From NCBI GenBank assembly GCA_945280365.1, contig CALYQD010000002.1:248001-312000 (forward strand): a stretch of 64,000 nucleotides of DNA. The letters run 5' to 3'. Below are positions 32,659 through 43,135 of the stretch, piece by piece. The stretch's first letter is position 1; each line of letters starts with the position of its first letter. The notes below the pieces were generated by a model. It made no database searches and was not told the origin of the DNA. It saw only the letters and a list, made by a program, of their open reading frames with translations. Origin of the DNA: an uncultured Apibacter sp. (GTDB taxonomy: Bacteria > Bacteroidota > Bacteroidia > Flavobacteriales > Weeksellaceae). The translations under genes were made by a program, and so were the position numbers.

Positions 32659-33269
32659 AAAACATTTATTTCAGTAACTGGAGCATTCTCAGCTATCAAA
32701 TATCTTTTACCTGTCTTTTTTTCAATGCAAATATAACGAGTTTTTGATTTTTTTGATTTATAAAAAAATTTATTATTAATCTCAAATAGTGCATTTAAAC
32801 ATAAATCTTTTAATAGTAACGCATTAGGGCTCTGCATTCTTATAAAATATTCCGATAATTTTTTATCAGCATAAAAACTTGCTTTAGGATTACGCTTGTA
32901 TTCAAATAGTAGTTCCTTCAATTCTTCTTCGTAAACTTGAATACTTTCCGAAATCATTTCAGAAAAAATTTTTTTCCACTCTTTTCCATGAGGCATAATA
33001 TTTTTAGAATAAATATCAAATGCTCTTAAGTGGGCAATTTCATGAGTTAAAGTTAAAAAACATAAAGACTTCGGCATTCCTGAATTAACAGTAATTATAT
33101 GAGGCATTCCCTTGATTGGAATTCTGTAATCACCTAGTTTAGTAACTCTTGGTTTTTTTATTACCAAATGAAACCAATAAGGACTCAACCATTTTTGAAT
33201 AAAGCTTATTGCTTGTATGGGTATATGAGGAATTAATTTTGAATAATCTATTTTTTTATCAGTTTTCAC
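32655..33269 (-). CDS. SprT-like zinc metalloprotease-domain protein
   Basis: This 204-residue protein has the SprT domain: an active-site HExxH (THEIAHLRAFDIYSKNIMPHGKEWKKIF, about 83-110) with a downstream His in MPHGKEW as likely third ligand, as in SprT/Spartan proteins. The C-terminus (about 175-204) has a short basic strand region, RYICIEKKTGKRYLI. Unlike many SprT members no Cys zinc ribbon is seen. The start is GTG at 33269. It overlaps the next gene by four bases. The cellular substrate is unknown. Confidence 0.85.
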   Translation of the reverse strand: MKTDKKIDYSKLIPHIPIQAISFIQKWLSPYWFHLVIKKPRVTKLGDYRIPIKGMPHIITVNSGMPKSLCFLTLTHEIAHLRAFDIYSKNIMPHGKEWKKIFSEMISESIQVYEEELKELLFEYKRNPKASFYADKKLSEYFIRMQSPNALLLKDLCLNALFEINNKFFYKSKKSKTRYICIEKKTGKRYLIAENAPVTEINVL

Positions 33270-33300
33270 AATATTTATAAATATTTCTGCAATTTTTATT

Positions 33301-33308
33301 CAAAAGTA
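33301..33308 (-). promoter_or_regulatory. -7 promoter box of the sprT-like/manC pair
   Basis: The minus strand reads TACTTTTG, matching TAnnTTTG, 31 bases before the GTG start. It supports the GTG as start. Confidence 0.4.
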
Positions 33309-33405
33309 AGTCTTTTATATTAAATAAAAGAAATATATCGGCTATTACCTTATGCTAAAATAATTCAATACAAAATATTTTAAGACTTATAACTTTAAAA
33401 ATATC

Positions 33406-33413
33406 TATCTTTG
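33406..33413 (+). promoter_or_regulatory. -7 promoter box of ricT
   Basis: TATCTTTG matches TAnnTTTG, 23 bases before the ricT ATG. It probably serves ricT, gldH and the PBP gene, which are closely spaced. Confidence 0.5.
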
Positions 33414-33436
33414 TAAATTAGATTAATTTCGAGTAA

Positions 33437-34657
33437 ATGGAAACATGCAGTTCTTGTAGTTCTGGTGAACTACCTAAAGGATGTAAAAATAATGGAGCTT
33501 GCGGAACTGGAAATTGTAACAGTAAACTTTCTGTATTCAATTGGTTATCCGATATACATCCTCCTACCCAAAAAAATCAACCCCAATATATTGAAGTCCG
33601 ATTTAAAGATGATAGAAAAGATTTTTATATAAATGATTCAAACCTTGTCCTTTCCATTGGAGATATTGTTGCTGTAGAAGCAAATTCGGGACATGATGTA
33701 GGAGTTATTTCCTTAACAGGTGAATTAGTAAAGATTCAAATGAGGAAAAAAAAGGCAAAAATGGATGAGTTAGGTAAAGTTTATAGAAAAGCTACTCAAA
33801 AAGATATTGAAATTTGGCAAAACTTCAAAAATAAAGAACACAATGTCATGTTAGATGCGAGAAAGATTGCCAGAAGTTCGGGGTTGCAAATGAAAATCTG
33901 TGATGTAGAGTATCAAGGAGACGGGTCTAAAGTTACTTTATATTATACCGCTGAAGGAAGAGTCGACTTTCGACAGCTAATTAAAGATTATGCAATGGCC
34001 TTTCGATCAAAAATAGATATGCGACAAATCGGATATAGACAGGAAAGTGCTAAAGTAGGCGGAATTGGATCTTGTGGTAGAGAATTGTGTTGTTCTACCT
34101 GGTTAACAGATTTTAGGTCTGTTAATACAGCTGCAGCAAGATATCAGCAACTCTCCATTAATCCGCAAAAATTAGCAGGTCAATGCGGAAAATTAAAATG
34201 CTGTCTTAATTTTGAATTAGATACATATGTAGATGCGTTGGCGGATTTTCCTTCCAGTCAAACTGTATTAGAAACAGAAAAAGGAAAAGCCTATTGCATA
34301 AAAGTCGATGTATTTAGAAATCAAATGTGGTTTACTTATACAGAAAACCCCATCTCTTGGCATCCGATAAATATTTACGATGTAAAAAAATTAGTTGAAC
34401 TCAATAAAAAAGGTATAACTGTAAAACCATTAGATGAATTATTGGAAAAAGAGGACCTTAAAATAGATTTAATTGAAGAAAACAATTTACATAGATTTGA
34501 AAAAAAATCTAAATCAACGAATAAAAGAAAATCAAGAAATAAAAATCAGCAAAAAACAGATACCAAAAACACAACGGACAAACAAAAAACAAAATCAAAA
34601 ACTAACAATACCAATTCTAATCAACAAAAGAAAAGAACCCCAAAAAAACCTAAATAA
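33437..34657 (+). CDS. ricT: PSP1-domain protein RicT (YaaT-like)
   Basis: RicT-type proteins contain a PSP1 domain; in Bacillus RicT joins an iron-sulfur complex that affects RNA processing. The 406-residue sequence has an N-terminal Cys-rich stretch (Cys4, 7, 16, 22, 27), the PSP1 core (about 45-270) with VAVEANSGHDVGVIS, RVDFRQLIKDYAMAFRSKID and the Cys motifs IGSCGRELCCSTWL and QCGKLKCCLNFELD, and a Lys/Asn-rich basic tail (about 355-406). gldH starts 20 bases downstream, an arrangement common in flavobacteria. Confidence 0.92.
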   Translation: METCSSCSSGELPKGCKNNGACGTGNCNSKLSVFNWLSDIHPPTQKNQPQYIEVRFKDDRKDFYINDSNLVLSIGDIVAVEANSGHDVGVISLTGELVKIQMRKKKAKMDELGKVYRKATQKDIEIWQNFKNKEHNVMLDARKIARSSGLQMKICDVEYQGDGSKVTLYYTAEGRVDFRQLIKDYAMAFRSKIDMRQIGYRQESAKVGGIGSCGRELCCSTWLTDFRSVNTAAARYQQLSINPQKLAGQCGKLKCCLNFELDTYVDALADFPSSQTVLETEKGKAYCIKVDVFRNQMWFTYTENPISWHPINIYDVKKLVELNKKGITVKPLDELLEKEDLKIDLIEENNLHRFEKKSKSTNKRKSRNKNQQKTDTKNTTDKQKTKSKTNNTNSNQQKKRTPKKPK

Positions 34658-34677
34658 TTTTTTAGTATTATTTTAAA

Positions 34678-35130
34678 ATGAAAAAATTTCTTTTTATATC
34701 CTTTTTATCCCTCATTTTTTTTTCTAATTGTAGTTATAAAAATGAATACTCCCGAATGGAAAATATAAATGATTCTTGGAGTAAAAAAGATACGATAAAT
34801 TTTAACTTTAAAATTAAAAATGCTCCCACTAAAAAAAATATAAATTTTGTAGTAAGGAACAATAAAGACTATTTATTTAGTAATCTTTATTTATTTATAA
34901 AATTAAAACAAGGAAAAAAAGTTATTTGCACTGATACACTCAATTATAAATTAGCAGACAAAACGGGAAAATGGCTGGGCTCAGGCATGGGATCCATTAA
35001 AGAAATTTATTTCCAATATAAAAAAAATTTCTTATTTTCAAAAAGCGAGGATTACACAATATCCGTGGTCCAAGGTATGAGAAAAGATACTTTAAAAGGA
35101 ATTGTTGATTTTGGGGTAAATATTGAATAA
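34678..35130 (+). CDS. gldH: Gliding motility lipoprotein GldH
   Basis: GldH is a lipoprotein required for gliding and type IX secretion-linked motility in Flavobacterium. The 150-residue protein has a lipoprotein signal (MKKFLFISFLSLIFFSNC, lipid Cys at 18), then the GldH domain with NDSWSKKDTINFNF, YLFSNLYLFIKLK, DTLNYKLADKTGKWLGSGMG and SVVQGMRKDTLKGIVDFGV. It sits between ricT and the PBP gene, its usual place. Presence of GldH alone does not prove gliding, since non-gliding relatives keep some gld genes. Confidence 0.92.
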   Translation: MKKFLFISFLSLIFFSNCSYKNEYSRMENINDSWSKKDTINFNFKIKNAPTKKNINFVVRNNKDYLFSNLYLFIKLKQGKKVICTDTLNYKLADKTGKWLGSGMGSIKEIYFQYKKNFLFSKSEDYTISVVQGMRKDTLKGIVDFGVNIE

Positions 35131-35134
35131 AATT

Positions 35135-37528
35135 ATGGCATCAACGAATAAAAATAAAACTAGAACTGTTGCTAAAAAAAAACAGCCTAACACCAATAAA
35201 AAATTTATTACAAAATTTTTATTCTGGTTTTGGGGATTATTTCTAGCTGGAATTTTAGCATTTACTTTACTTTTTATCTTGACTATTTATGGCTTTTTTG
35301 GAGAAATGCCCAATGTTAGAGATTTAGAAAATCCGGATATTTTTATAGCTTCTGAAATTATATCTGAAGATGGTGTTGTTATACAAAAATTTGAAAAGGA
35401 AAAAAGAATACCGGTTGAATATCAAGACTTACCTCCTTCTTTAATTTATGCTTTAATGACTAAAGAAGATGAACGTTTTCCTAATCATTCCGGGGTCGAT
35501 AAAAAAGCTTTATTCAGAGCTGTTTTCTATAGAGGAAAAAGAGGTGGCGGGAGTACTATTACCCAACAGCTCGCCAAACTTCTCTTTACTTTAAAAGAAG
35601 ATGAAGATGGTAATTTTACCTATAAAGGTGTTTCCCAAAATAAATTTCAACGGGCTTTTCAAAAAATAAAAGAAATTATCATTGCTGTTCAACTTGAAAA
35701 ATTATATACCAAAGATGAAATTATAACTCTTTACCTAAATAAATTTGACTTTCTCTTTAGTGCGAATGGTATTGCCACAGCTTCAAAAGTTTATTTTAAC
35801 AAAAATGTAAAGGACTTAGATTTATCTCAAAGTGCAACTTTAGTCGCTATGTTAGAAAATCCCGTAATTAATAACCCTAAGATAAATCCTGAAAATGCTA
35901 AAAGAAGGAGAAATGTAGTTCTCGGATTAATGAAAGAACAAGGATATATTACCGAAGCTGAGTTTAACTCAATAAAAGATACTCCTATCGAACTTAATTA
36001 CAAACCTGTAAAAGAAATAGGTGAAGGATATTCCGCTTATTTTAAGCATGCCCTAAAAAAAGAAGTAACCGCAGTGTTAAATGACTATGAAAATCAGACC
36101 GGAAAAAAATATAATCTTTATAAAGACGGCCTAAAAATATATGTAACCCTTGATTCAAGAATGCAAAAATATGCTGAAGAAGCGATTGAAAAACATTTAA
36201 AAAATCTTCAAAAAACATTTTTCAATGAACAAAAAGGAAGAACATATGCTCCTTTTTATACCTATCAGGGTGATCCTAAAATAGATTTCTTATATAACAA
36301 GCTCATGACGGACGCCATGAAAAGAACAGGAAGATATAAAAACCTGAAAAACAAAGGTTTATCTGATGAACAAATTTTAACCGAATTTAAAAAACCAACT
36401 ACATTACAAATATTCACATGGAAAGGTGATAAAGACACCTTAATGTCTCCATGGGATTCTATAAGATATCATAAGCATATTATTCAGGCAGGGCTCATGG
36501 CTATAGAGCCTCATTCAGGAAATATAAAAGTTTGGGTAGGCGGTATTAATTGGAAGCATTTCCAGTACGATCATGTTAAACAAGCAAGAAGGCAAGTTGG
36601 ATCCACATTCAAACCTTTCGTATATGCCACAGCCATAAAAAACCTTAATTATACTCCGTGTACAGAAGTTTCAAATGCTACCTACACTAAAGGTAAATGG
36701 ACTGTTTTAGGTAACGGAGCTTCCATGTCACTAAAATCAGCGCTTGCCTATTCCAAAAATGCAGTAACTGCTCGATTAATCGATGCTACAGGCTATGATG
36801 CCGTAATAAAAATGGCAAGAGATTTAGGGGTTGAAAGCCCTATTCCTAGAAATAATACCATAGCACTTGGTTCTGCAGATTTAACTGTATACGAAATGGT
36901 AGGAGCCTATAGTACTTTTGCCAATTTTGGTAATTATACGAAACCGGAAATGATCTGGCGTATTGAAGATAACAATAGTAAAGTAATTAAAGAATATAAG
37001 CCTCAGGTAAGAGAAGTTATGAATGAAATATATTCATACACTATGATAGAATTAATGAAAGGAGTAATTGATCAAGGTACCGGTAGAAGAATTCGATCCA
37101 TGGGTATTGATGCCGAAATAGCAGGCAAAACTGGAACCACTAATAAAAATGCTGATGGTTGGTTCATTGGGATTGCTCCAAAATTAGCTACAGGAATATG
37201 GGTTGGATGGGAAGATAGATATGCGCATTTCGCATCTACTTCTATAGGACAGGGTTCAAGTATGGCCTTACCTATTTGGGGGTACTTTATGCAAAAAATT
37301 TATGCGAATCCTAAATTAAGCATCACTCAAAAAGACAAGTTTGTAAGACCGGAAACTATGAAAGATAATTTCAGCTGTGATGATTTAGCATATTATGGGG
37401 CTTATGATGGAGATTTTCCAGAAAATGGAGGTTATCATAATAATCACGTGGAAATTAATGAATCAAATAAACAAGGAAGCATAAATCAAAACCTTAGAAA
37501 AAAAGATTCTATAAATTTTGATAGATAA
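35135..37528 (+). CDS. Class A penicillin-binding protein (PBP1A)
   Basis: This bifunctional peptidoglycan glycosyltransferase and transpeptidase has 797 residues from the ATG at 35135, four bases after gldH; a TTG at 35123 overlaps gldH and is not preferred. It has a membrane anchor (about 26-52), a GT51 domain with EDERFPNHSGVD and RGGGSTITQQLAKLL, and a transpeptidase domain with the active-site STFK (QVGSTFKPFVYA), SKN (AYSKNAVTARL) and KTGTT motifs. Length and motif order are normal. Confidence 0.95.
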   Translation: MASTNKNKTRTVAKKKQPNTNKKFITKFLFWFWGLFLAGILAFTLLFILTIYGFFGEMPNVRDLENPDIFIASEIISEDGVVIQKFEKEKRIPVEYQDLPPSLIYALMTKEDERFPNHSGVDKKALFRAVFYRGKRGGGSTITQQLAKLLFTLKEDEDGNFTYKGVSQNKFQRAFQKIKEIIIAVQLEKLYTKDEIITLYLNKFDFLFSANGIATASKVYFNKNVKDLDLSQSATLVAMLENPVINNPKINPENAKRRRNVVLGLMKEQGYITEAEFNSIKDTPIELNYKPVKEIGEGYSAYFKHALKKEVTAVLNDYENQTGKKYNLYKDGLKIYVTLDSRMQKYAEEAIEKHLKNLQKTFFNEQKGRTYAPFYTYQGDPKIDFLYNKLMTDAMKRTGRYKNLKNKGLSDEQILTEFKKPTTLQIFTWKGDKDTLMSPWDSIRYHKHIIQAGLMAIEPHSGNIKVWVGGINWKHFQYDHVKQARRQVGSTFKPFVYATAIKNLNYTPCTEVSNATYTKGKWTVLGNGASMSLKSALAYSKNAVTARLIDATGYDAVIKMARDLGVESPIPRNNTIALGSADLTVYEMVGAYSTFANFGNYTKPEMIWRIEDNNSKVIKEYKPQVREVMNEIYSYTMIELMKGVIDQGTGRRIRSMGIDAEIAGKTGTTNKNADGWFIGIAPKLATGIWVGWEDRYAHFASTSIGQGSSMALPIWGYFMQKIYANPKLSITQKDKFVRPETMKDNFSCDDLAYYGAYDGDFPENGGYHNNHVEINESNKQGSINQNLRKKDSINFDR

Positions 37529-37753
37529 ATAAAAAATAAAGTATTATTTTTATGCTACTTTCAAATTAATAAATTTAATAAATATAAAAAGGTAATTTTT
37601 CTTTAATTAAAAGTATTTTATCTAATTAATAATGCCTATGAATAATTATTAGTAACAAGTTATTCAAATAGAGTGAATAATTACTACTAGCTAATTTCTG
37701 TCACATTATAATAACATAAAATTACGTAACTTGCAAATTATTTTAATAATTTA

Positions 37754-38431
37754 ATGATTTCTCTTATAACATCCGCAGTATTACTTGGATTAATTTTAAG
37801 CCTTGTATTAATAGGTCCCGTATTTTTTTTATTAATTGAAACGAGTCTTACTAAAGGTATTAAACCTTCTATAGCCCTCGAAGCCGGAGTTATATCTGCA
37901 GATATATTATGTATATATGTATCGCATACAGGAAGTAGAGGATTATTAAAATTTATAGATACTCATCCATCTGTATACATGATTGCCGGATTTGTCATAT
38001 TTATTTATGGACTTTATAATATCCTATCCAAAGGCAATTTACACATAAAGACCAATGCCAATATTGCAACTACCAATTATTTTAAAACCTATCTGAACGG
38101 ATTTTTACTTAATCTTGTAAACATCGGTGTTATTGTTTTCTGGTTAACAACCGTTGTATTAATATCTGCACAATATCCTAAGATGTCTGATTTTTATCTA
38201 TATATAATCATTTTATTACTCACAATGGTATCTATAGATTTACTCAAAATATTTCTAGCTTCTAAATTTAAACATCAACTTACTGATAGGTTAGCCTATA
38301 AAATTAAAAAAATTGTTGGTATATCTCTTATAATATTCGGTATTATTATCTTTGGTAAAAGTTTTATAAAAACTAAAACAGAAAATCCATTTGAATTAAT
38401 TGAAAATAATAATTTTCGTAAGAAAAATTAA
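37754..38431 (+). CDS. LysE/RhtB family transporter
   Basis: This 225-residue inner-membrane protein has about six hydrophobic helices and the LysE superfamily opening (LVLIGPVFFLLIETSLTKGIKPSIALEAGVISAD, about 18-51), with a middle NGFLLNLVNIGVIVFWL helix (about 115-132). The family exports amino acids and related small molecules, but the substrate cannot be told here. The tail (205-225) is hydrophilic. It stands alone on the plus strand with 225 bases upstream and 85 bases downstream. Confidence 0.88.
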   Translation: MISLITSAVLLGLILSLVLIGPVFFLLIETSLTKGIKPSIALEAGVISADILCIYVSHTGSRGLLKFIDTHPSVYMIAGFVIFIYGLYNILSKGNLHIKTNANIATTNYFKTYLNGFLLNLVNIGVIVFWLTTVVLISAQYPKMSDFYLYIIILLLTMVSIDLLKIFLASKFKHQLTDRLAYKIKKIVGISLIIFGIIIFGKSFIKTKTENPFELIENNNFRKKN

Positions 38432-38516
38432 CACTAAAGACTATTTTTTTTATTATTTATTTTTTCATGTAACCTTTTAGTTTTAGCCTTGTCTATACAG
38501 AAAATAAATTTATTAA

Positions 38517-40946
38517 ATGATTACAAAGAAAAATACATTATCCCTATTGTGTTTACTATTATATACCTTTATATTTTCACAAAACATCGTCATCACAGGA
38601 ACGGTCACTACTAATACAAATCAACCGGTTCCTTTTAGTAGCATTACGCTTACAAACTTAGAAGATACCTCTAAAGTATTTGGAGGCTTGGCTGATGAAA
38701 AAGGAAAATTTACTATTAAAATAACACCGGGGGAATATGAATTGGTAGTTGATCAAGCGGGATTTGATTCTTTCGTAGATCTAAAATCACTACTTCAATC
38801 AACTTCATTAGGAAATATAAAAATAGGACAAAGTTCTAAAGAGTTGGAAGAAATTGTTGTGGAAGGAAAAAAGCCTTTATATAGAGTCGATCTGGATAAA
38901 AAAGTTTATGATGTTTCTCAAGACATAACAGCAAAAACAGGAACACTTTCCGACGTAATGCAAAACGTTCCTTCGGTAAATGTTGATGTAGACGGAACAG
39001 TCAGCCTTAGAGGAAATGAAAATGTAAAAATCTTGGTAGATGGAAAACCATCAGCTATGCTTGGTATTAATGATACCGCTGAAGCATTAAAATCCATACC
39101 TGCAGATATGGTCGAAAAAATCGAGGTAGTAACTAATGCTTCCGCCAGATATGAGTCATCCGGAACGGCAGGAATTATTAATATAGTAACTAAAAAAAAC
39201 AGGAAAAAAGGATTAACCGGCAGCGTTCAGATGTCTGGAGGGACTCCCCAATCATACGGTACTTCTATTAATCTGGGATATGGTAAAAAGAATTGGAATT
39301 GGTTTACCAATATAGGTTTAAGATATGGTAAAAATAAAGGAAAGGAGAAAAAAAATTATATCGGATATGATTTAAACGAGGAAATGATTGAAAATTCATT
39401 TCAAGATTCTAGAAGATATCGCGAAAGAACCTCTATTAATGCCAGTACAGGATTTAACTTTACCTTTGATAAAAATAATTCATTATCCGCTTCTCTAGGT
39501 TATAATTACAACATAAGCAATTATAAAAGTATCACTCATTACAATACATTATTATATCCTTCATTAATACAAAATCTTACGGAAAGAAAAGAACGAGAAA
39601 ATAGAAATAATTACGGGATAGATGGCAACCTAAATTTTACTCATAATTTTTCAAAAAAGGGTAATGTATTGACAGTCGACGGATATTATTCTTATAATCT
39701 TAAAGACTCCGATTCCGATATTTACGATCGTACTCCGGGAAAAAATAAGAATGATAACACGCAAACCAAATTAATGTTAAAATCGGATTATATACTGCCT
39801 TTTAAAGAAGGTTCGCAATTAGAAGCTGGTATGAGGGCAGATTATACTAAAATTAATTCGGATTTTTCTTTAAATGAATTTAAAAACAACTCTTGGGTAT
39901 TAAATCCGGATCAAACGGATAATACAATCTATGAAGAAAATATTTTATCTTCTTATTTACAATACGGAAATAAATGGGGCGCTTTTTCATTTTTAGCAGG
40001 ATTAAGAGAAGAAACTTCTATTATTAAAGTACAGTCTCATCAAGCAAACTCAACAATACATAAAAATTATACAGACTTATTCCCTACTCTTCATCTTAAT
40101 TATGATTTAACAGAAAAAAGTCAGTTGCAAATCAGCTATAGCAGAAGGATACATCGTCCGGATAGCAGAATGCTAATACCTTATAAGAACATTTCAGATG
40201 ACAGAAATACTCGTCAAGGGAATCCAGATTTAGATCCTTCTTATACCAATTCATTTGAATTAGGATATAACCTTCAACACAGCATTTGGGGTATAACTCC
40301 TTCTTTATATTATCAAAGAACTCAAGACCCTTTACAGTTTATAACTACTTCTGATCAATATGGAAATTTAAATACAATGCCTACCAACTTAGGACATGAA
40401 AATCGGTACGGAGGAGAAGTATCTTACTCCATAAATCCATACAAATGGTGGAAAATTTTTGGAGATGTAAATCTTTTTCAATACAAAAGTTATGGAAGTT
40501 ATACGTATGAAAAAATAAATACCGTATCCGGAACTACAACATTAATCACAGAAAATTTAGATAAAAAAGGGTTTACTTGGAGAACTCGTATGAACATGAC
40601 CTTTAAACTTCCAGAAAATTTTAATTTTCAGGTACAAGGAAATTATATGGCTCCTTCTAAAAATGGACAAAATAAAAATAAAGAAATGTACGGAATGGAT
40701 TTAGGTCTCAGCAAAGATATTCTAAAGGGTAAAGGAACCTTACTTTTTAATATACAAGATGTTTTCGATTCTAAAAAAAGAAAAACTAAAACTTACGGGG
40801 ATGATTTTTACAGGTATTCCGAAATGCAGTGGAGACCAAGACAGTTTACTTTATCCTTTACTTATAGATTTAATAAAGATAAAAGAGCCGATAAAAAGAA
40901 TCATTCTCAAAACAATAATTCTGATTCTGAATTTATGGATTTATAA
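38517..40946 (+). CDS. TonB-dependent receptor-like outer-membrane barrel protein
   Basis: The 809-residue protein has a signal peptide (MITKKNTLSLLCLLLYTFIFSQ), a carboxypeptidase-regulatory-like beta domain (about 25-105), a plug domain (about 115-230; TLSDVMQNVPSVNVDVDGTV, LRGNENVKILVDGKPSAML, SIPADMVEKIEVVTNASARY) and a large barrel with strands ending RYSEMQWRPRQFTLSFTYRFN. It belongs to the OMP_b-brl_3/TonB receptor class of Bacteroidota. No TonB box is clear, and no SusD-like partner lies next to it. The ligand is unknown. Confidence 0.9.
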   Translation: MITKKNTLSLLCLLLYTFIFSQNIVITGTVTTNTNQPVPFSSITLTNLEDTSKVFGGLADEKGKFTIKITPGEYELVVDQAGFDSFVDLKSLLQSTSLGNIKIGQSSKELEEIVVEGKKPLYRVDLDKKVYDVSQDITAKTGTLSDVMQNVPSVNVDVDGTVSLRGNENVKILVDGKPSAMLGINDTAEALKSIPADMVEKIEVVTNASARYESSGTAGIINIVTKKNRKKGLTGSVQMSGGTPQSYGTSINLGYGKKNWNWFTNIGLRYGKNKGKEKKNYIGYDLNEEMIENSFQDSRRYRERTSINASTGFNFTFDKNNSLSASLGYNYNISNYKSITHYNTLLYPSLIQNLTERKERENRNNYGIDGNLNFTHNFSKKGNVLTVDGYYSYNLKDSDSDIYDRTPGKNKNDNTQTKLMLKSDYILPFKEGSQLEAGMRADYTKINSDFSLNEFKNNSWVLNPDQTDNTIYEENILSSYLQYGNKWGAFSFLAGLREETSIIKVQSHQANSTIHKNYTDLFPTLHLNYDLTEKSQLQISYSRRIHRPDSRMLIPYKNISDDRNTRQGNPDLDPSYTNSFELGYNLQHSIWGITPSLYYQRTQDPLQFITTSDQYGNLNTMPTNLGHENRYGGEVSYSINPYKWWKIFGDVNLFQYKSYGSYTYEKINTVSGTTTLITENLDKKGFTWRTRMNMTFKLPENFNFQVQGNYMAPSKNGQNKNKEMYGMDLGLSKDILKGKGTLLFNIQDVFDSKKRKTKTYGDDFYRYSEMQWRPRQFTLSFTYRFNKDKRADKKNHSQNNNSDSEFMDL

Positions 40947-41283
40947 TTTTTTAATTATAACCTTACATTAGCATTGTCATAAAATCAAATTAAAAAAGTA
41001 TTATTTCATTTTTTTCAATTTATGAAATACTTGAATATTATTAGCTCTTGTATGTAATGATCAAAAAATCATAAGGGAAAAAGATGAGAAACTGCTATTA
41101 AATTTTATAGCCTGTTATTTATGGGAAGATAAAGAATATTTATCTTCCATTTTTAAATTAAAATGAATATAGAAAAAATATTTCAAGTTATTTATTTGAC
41201 TATATTTCAGCAATCTGATAAATATATTTAATGACGGATGTATTAAAATTAATCTTTAACTTGCGTTAAATTAATTTTATTTA
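40947..41283. other. Intergenic region with one hairpin
   Basis: No gene is supported in these 337 bases. The only structure is the hairpin at 41124-41155. A TAACTTGC sequence just upstream of the M1 peptidase gene loosely resembles a -7 box. Confidence 0.5.
41124..41155 (+). terminator. Candidate terminator hairpin
   Basis: GGAAGATAAA (41124-41133) and TTTATCTTCC (41139-41148) form a 10-bp perfect stem with a five-base loop, followed by ATTTTTAAATT. It lies 178 bases after the receptor gene, so it may end that transcript or an unseen short RNA. Confidence 0.5.
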
Positions 41284-43128
41284 ATGAAAAGAATATTTTT
41301 TATTTGCTTATTAGTATCAGGATTGATATCGAAATCACAAATAAATCCGTATTATCAACAAAAAGCTGACTATAAAATGAACATCGATGTTGATACCAAA
41401 AACTTTAAGTATAAAGGTAATCAACAAATAATCTATTATAATAATTCGCCTGATACACTTTCCGTTTTTTATTTTCATGTATACTGGAATGCTTTCCAGC
41501 CCAATTCTATGATGGATCAAAAATTGAAAGAGTTAAATAAATCTGCAGATAGGCGAATGGTCACTTCAGAAGGAATTTCAATTATTTCAATGCTAAAACC
41601 TAATGAGATAGGTTATCAAGAAATTAAATCTTTAAAACAAAATGGTATTCCTGTCAGTTTTGTTGTAGAAGAAACTATAGTAAAAGTAAAATTAGCTCAG
41701 CCTATTTTACCTCATTCAACGACTCAATTTGAAATGGAATGGTCTACTCAAATCCCAAAAACCATTAGAAGAGCAGGAAGAAATAATAAAGAAGGGATAG
41801 ATTTAACTATGACGCAATGGTATCCTAAAGTAGTTGAATACGACTATGAAGGATGGCATACATTTGATTATATAGCGAGAGAATTTCATGGAGTATTTGG
41901 TACTTACGATGTAAAAATAAATATAGATAAAAATTATATTGTCGGAGCAGGTGGAGTTCTTCAGAATCCTAAAGAAGTTAAAGGATATGACTTGAGTGCA
42001 AAATCGAAAATAAAAAACAATAAAATTCAATGGCATTTCAAAGCCGAAAATATTCACGATTTTGCTTGGGCTGCAGACCCTGATTACTCAGTAGATACCG
42101 TATCTATACCTGAGGGACCTTTAGTTTATTTAGTATATCAAAAATCTGAGAAAACTAAATTTTGGAATGACACTAAACCTGTCATCAAAAAATATTTCCA
42201 ATTGATGAAAGAGAATTTCGGACCCTACCCCTATCCTACGTACTCTTTTATACAAGGTGGAGACGGAGGTATGGAATATGGAATGTGTAGCATGATTATG
42301 GGAAATGCCAAATCTTTAGAAGGACTTGCAAGACTCATGTTTCATGAAGCCTCACATTCCTGGTTTCAACATATACTTGCTACTAATGAAAGCATGAGGG
42401 CTTGGATGGATGAAGGTTTCACTTCTTATGCTGAAGATTTGATGATGGCTAAAATATTTCCTGAAAGTGTTAAAGATTTTCCTAATCCGTATTTTAAAAG
42501 TTTAGAATTATACACTGATTTTACCAAGTCCAAACAAGAAGAAGTGATGGGCATATTTTCCGATCATTTCACATCCAATAATGGTTATAGTATTTCAGCT
42601 TATATCAAAGGAGAATTATTTTTAGTTCAGTTGGAATATATCGTTGGACAGCAAACCCTTTCCAAAATCATGAAAAATTATTTTGAAACATGGAAATTCA
42701 AACATCCTACTGACAGAGATTTTATACATATTGCTCAGAAAATATCCGGTATGGATTTAAAATGGTATTGGAATTATATGACTTATACTACCCGAACCAT
42801 CGATTATGCTATTAAAAATGTCTCAAAAGATGGAAAAAAAACTAAAATAGAGCTTGAAAACCTTGGAAATTTTCCTATGCCTATCGATGTTTATGTAACA
42901 TATTCAAATGGAACCAAACAAATATATAACATTCCTTTACATATGATGCATAACTATAAAAATCAAGAGAATACCATAGATCAAATAAATCTTCCTTATT
43001 GGAAATGGACCCAAAAAGAATATGAATTTAGCCTTCCTGTATCTCCTGAAATAATTAAATCTATTGAAATAGATGCAACATATCGTATGGGAGACGTAAA
43101 CAGAGACAACAACATTTATACAAAATAA
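41284..43128 (+). CDS. M1 family zinc metallopeptidase, secreted
   Basis: This 614-residue protein has a signal peptide (MKRIFFICLLVSGLISKSQ) and an M1 aminopeptidase-like plan: beta-rich N-terminal domain (about 20-240), then a thermolysin-like catalytic domain. The zinc site is His354-Glu355-x2-His358 (FHEASHSW) with Glu377 exactly 19 residues on (MDEGFTSYAEDL). The exopeptidase motif, GAMEN in classical enzymes, reads GGMEYG here, a known variant in Bacteroidota homologues as I recall. It probably acts on peptides in the periplasm or outside. coaX begins seven bases after its stop. Confidence 0.93.
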   Translation: MKRIFFICLLVSGLISKSQINPYYQQKADYKMNIDVDTKNFKYKGNQQIIYYNNSPDTLSVFYFHVYWNAFQPNSMMDQKLKELNKSADRRMVTSEGISIISMLKPNEIGYQEIKSLKQNGIPVSFVVEETIVKVKLAQPILPHSTTQFEMEWSTQIPKTIRRAGRNNKEGIDLTMTQWYPKVVEYDYEGWHTFDYIAREFHGVFGTYDVKINIDKNYIVGAGGVLQNPKEVKGYDLSAKSKIKNNKIQWHFKAENIHDFAWAADPDYSVDTVSIPEGPLVYLVYQKSEKTKFWNDTKPVIKKYFQLMKENFGPYPYPTYSFIQGGDGGMEYGMCSMIMGNAKSLEGLARLMFHEASHSWFQHILATNESMRAWMDEGFTSYAEDLMMAKIFPESVKDFPNPYFKSLELYTDFTKSKQEEVMGIFSDHFTSNNGYSISAYIKGELFLVQLEYIVGQQTLSKIMKNYFETWKFKHPTDRDFIHIAQKISGMDLKWYWNYMTYTTRTIDYAIKNVSKDGKKTKIELENLGNFPMPIDVYVTYSNGTKQIYNIPLHMMHNYKNQENTIDQINLPYWKWTQKEYEFSLPVSPEIIKSIEIDATYRMGDVNRDNNIYTK

Positions 43129-43135
43129 AATAAGT

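Noticed and set aside
35123..35134. TTG start for the penicillin-binding protein at 35123
   Set aside because: It overlaps the gldH stop region, while an ATG 12 bases on gives normal spacing and a typical N-terminus.
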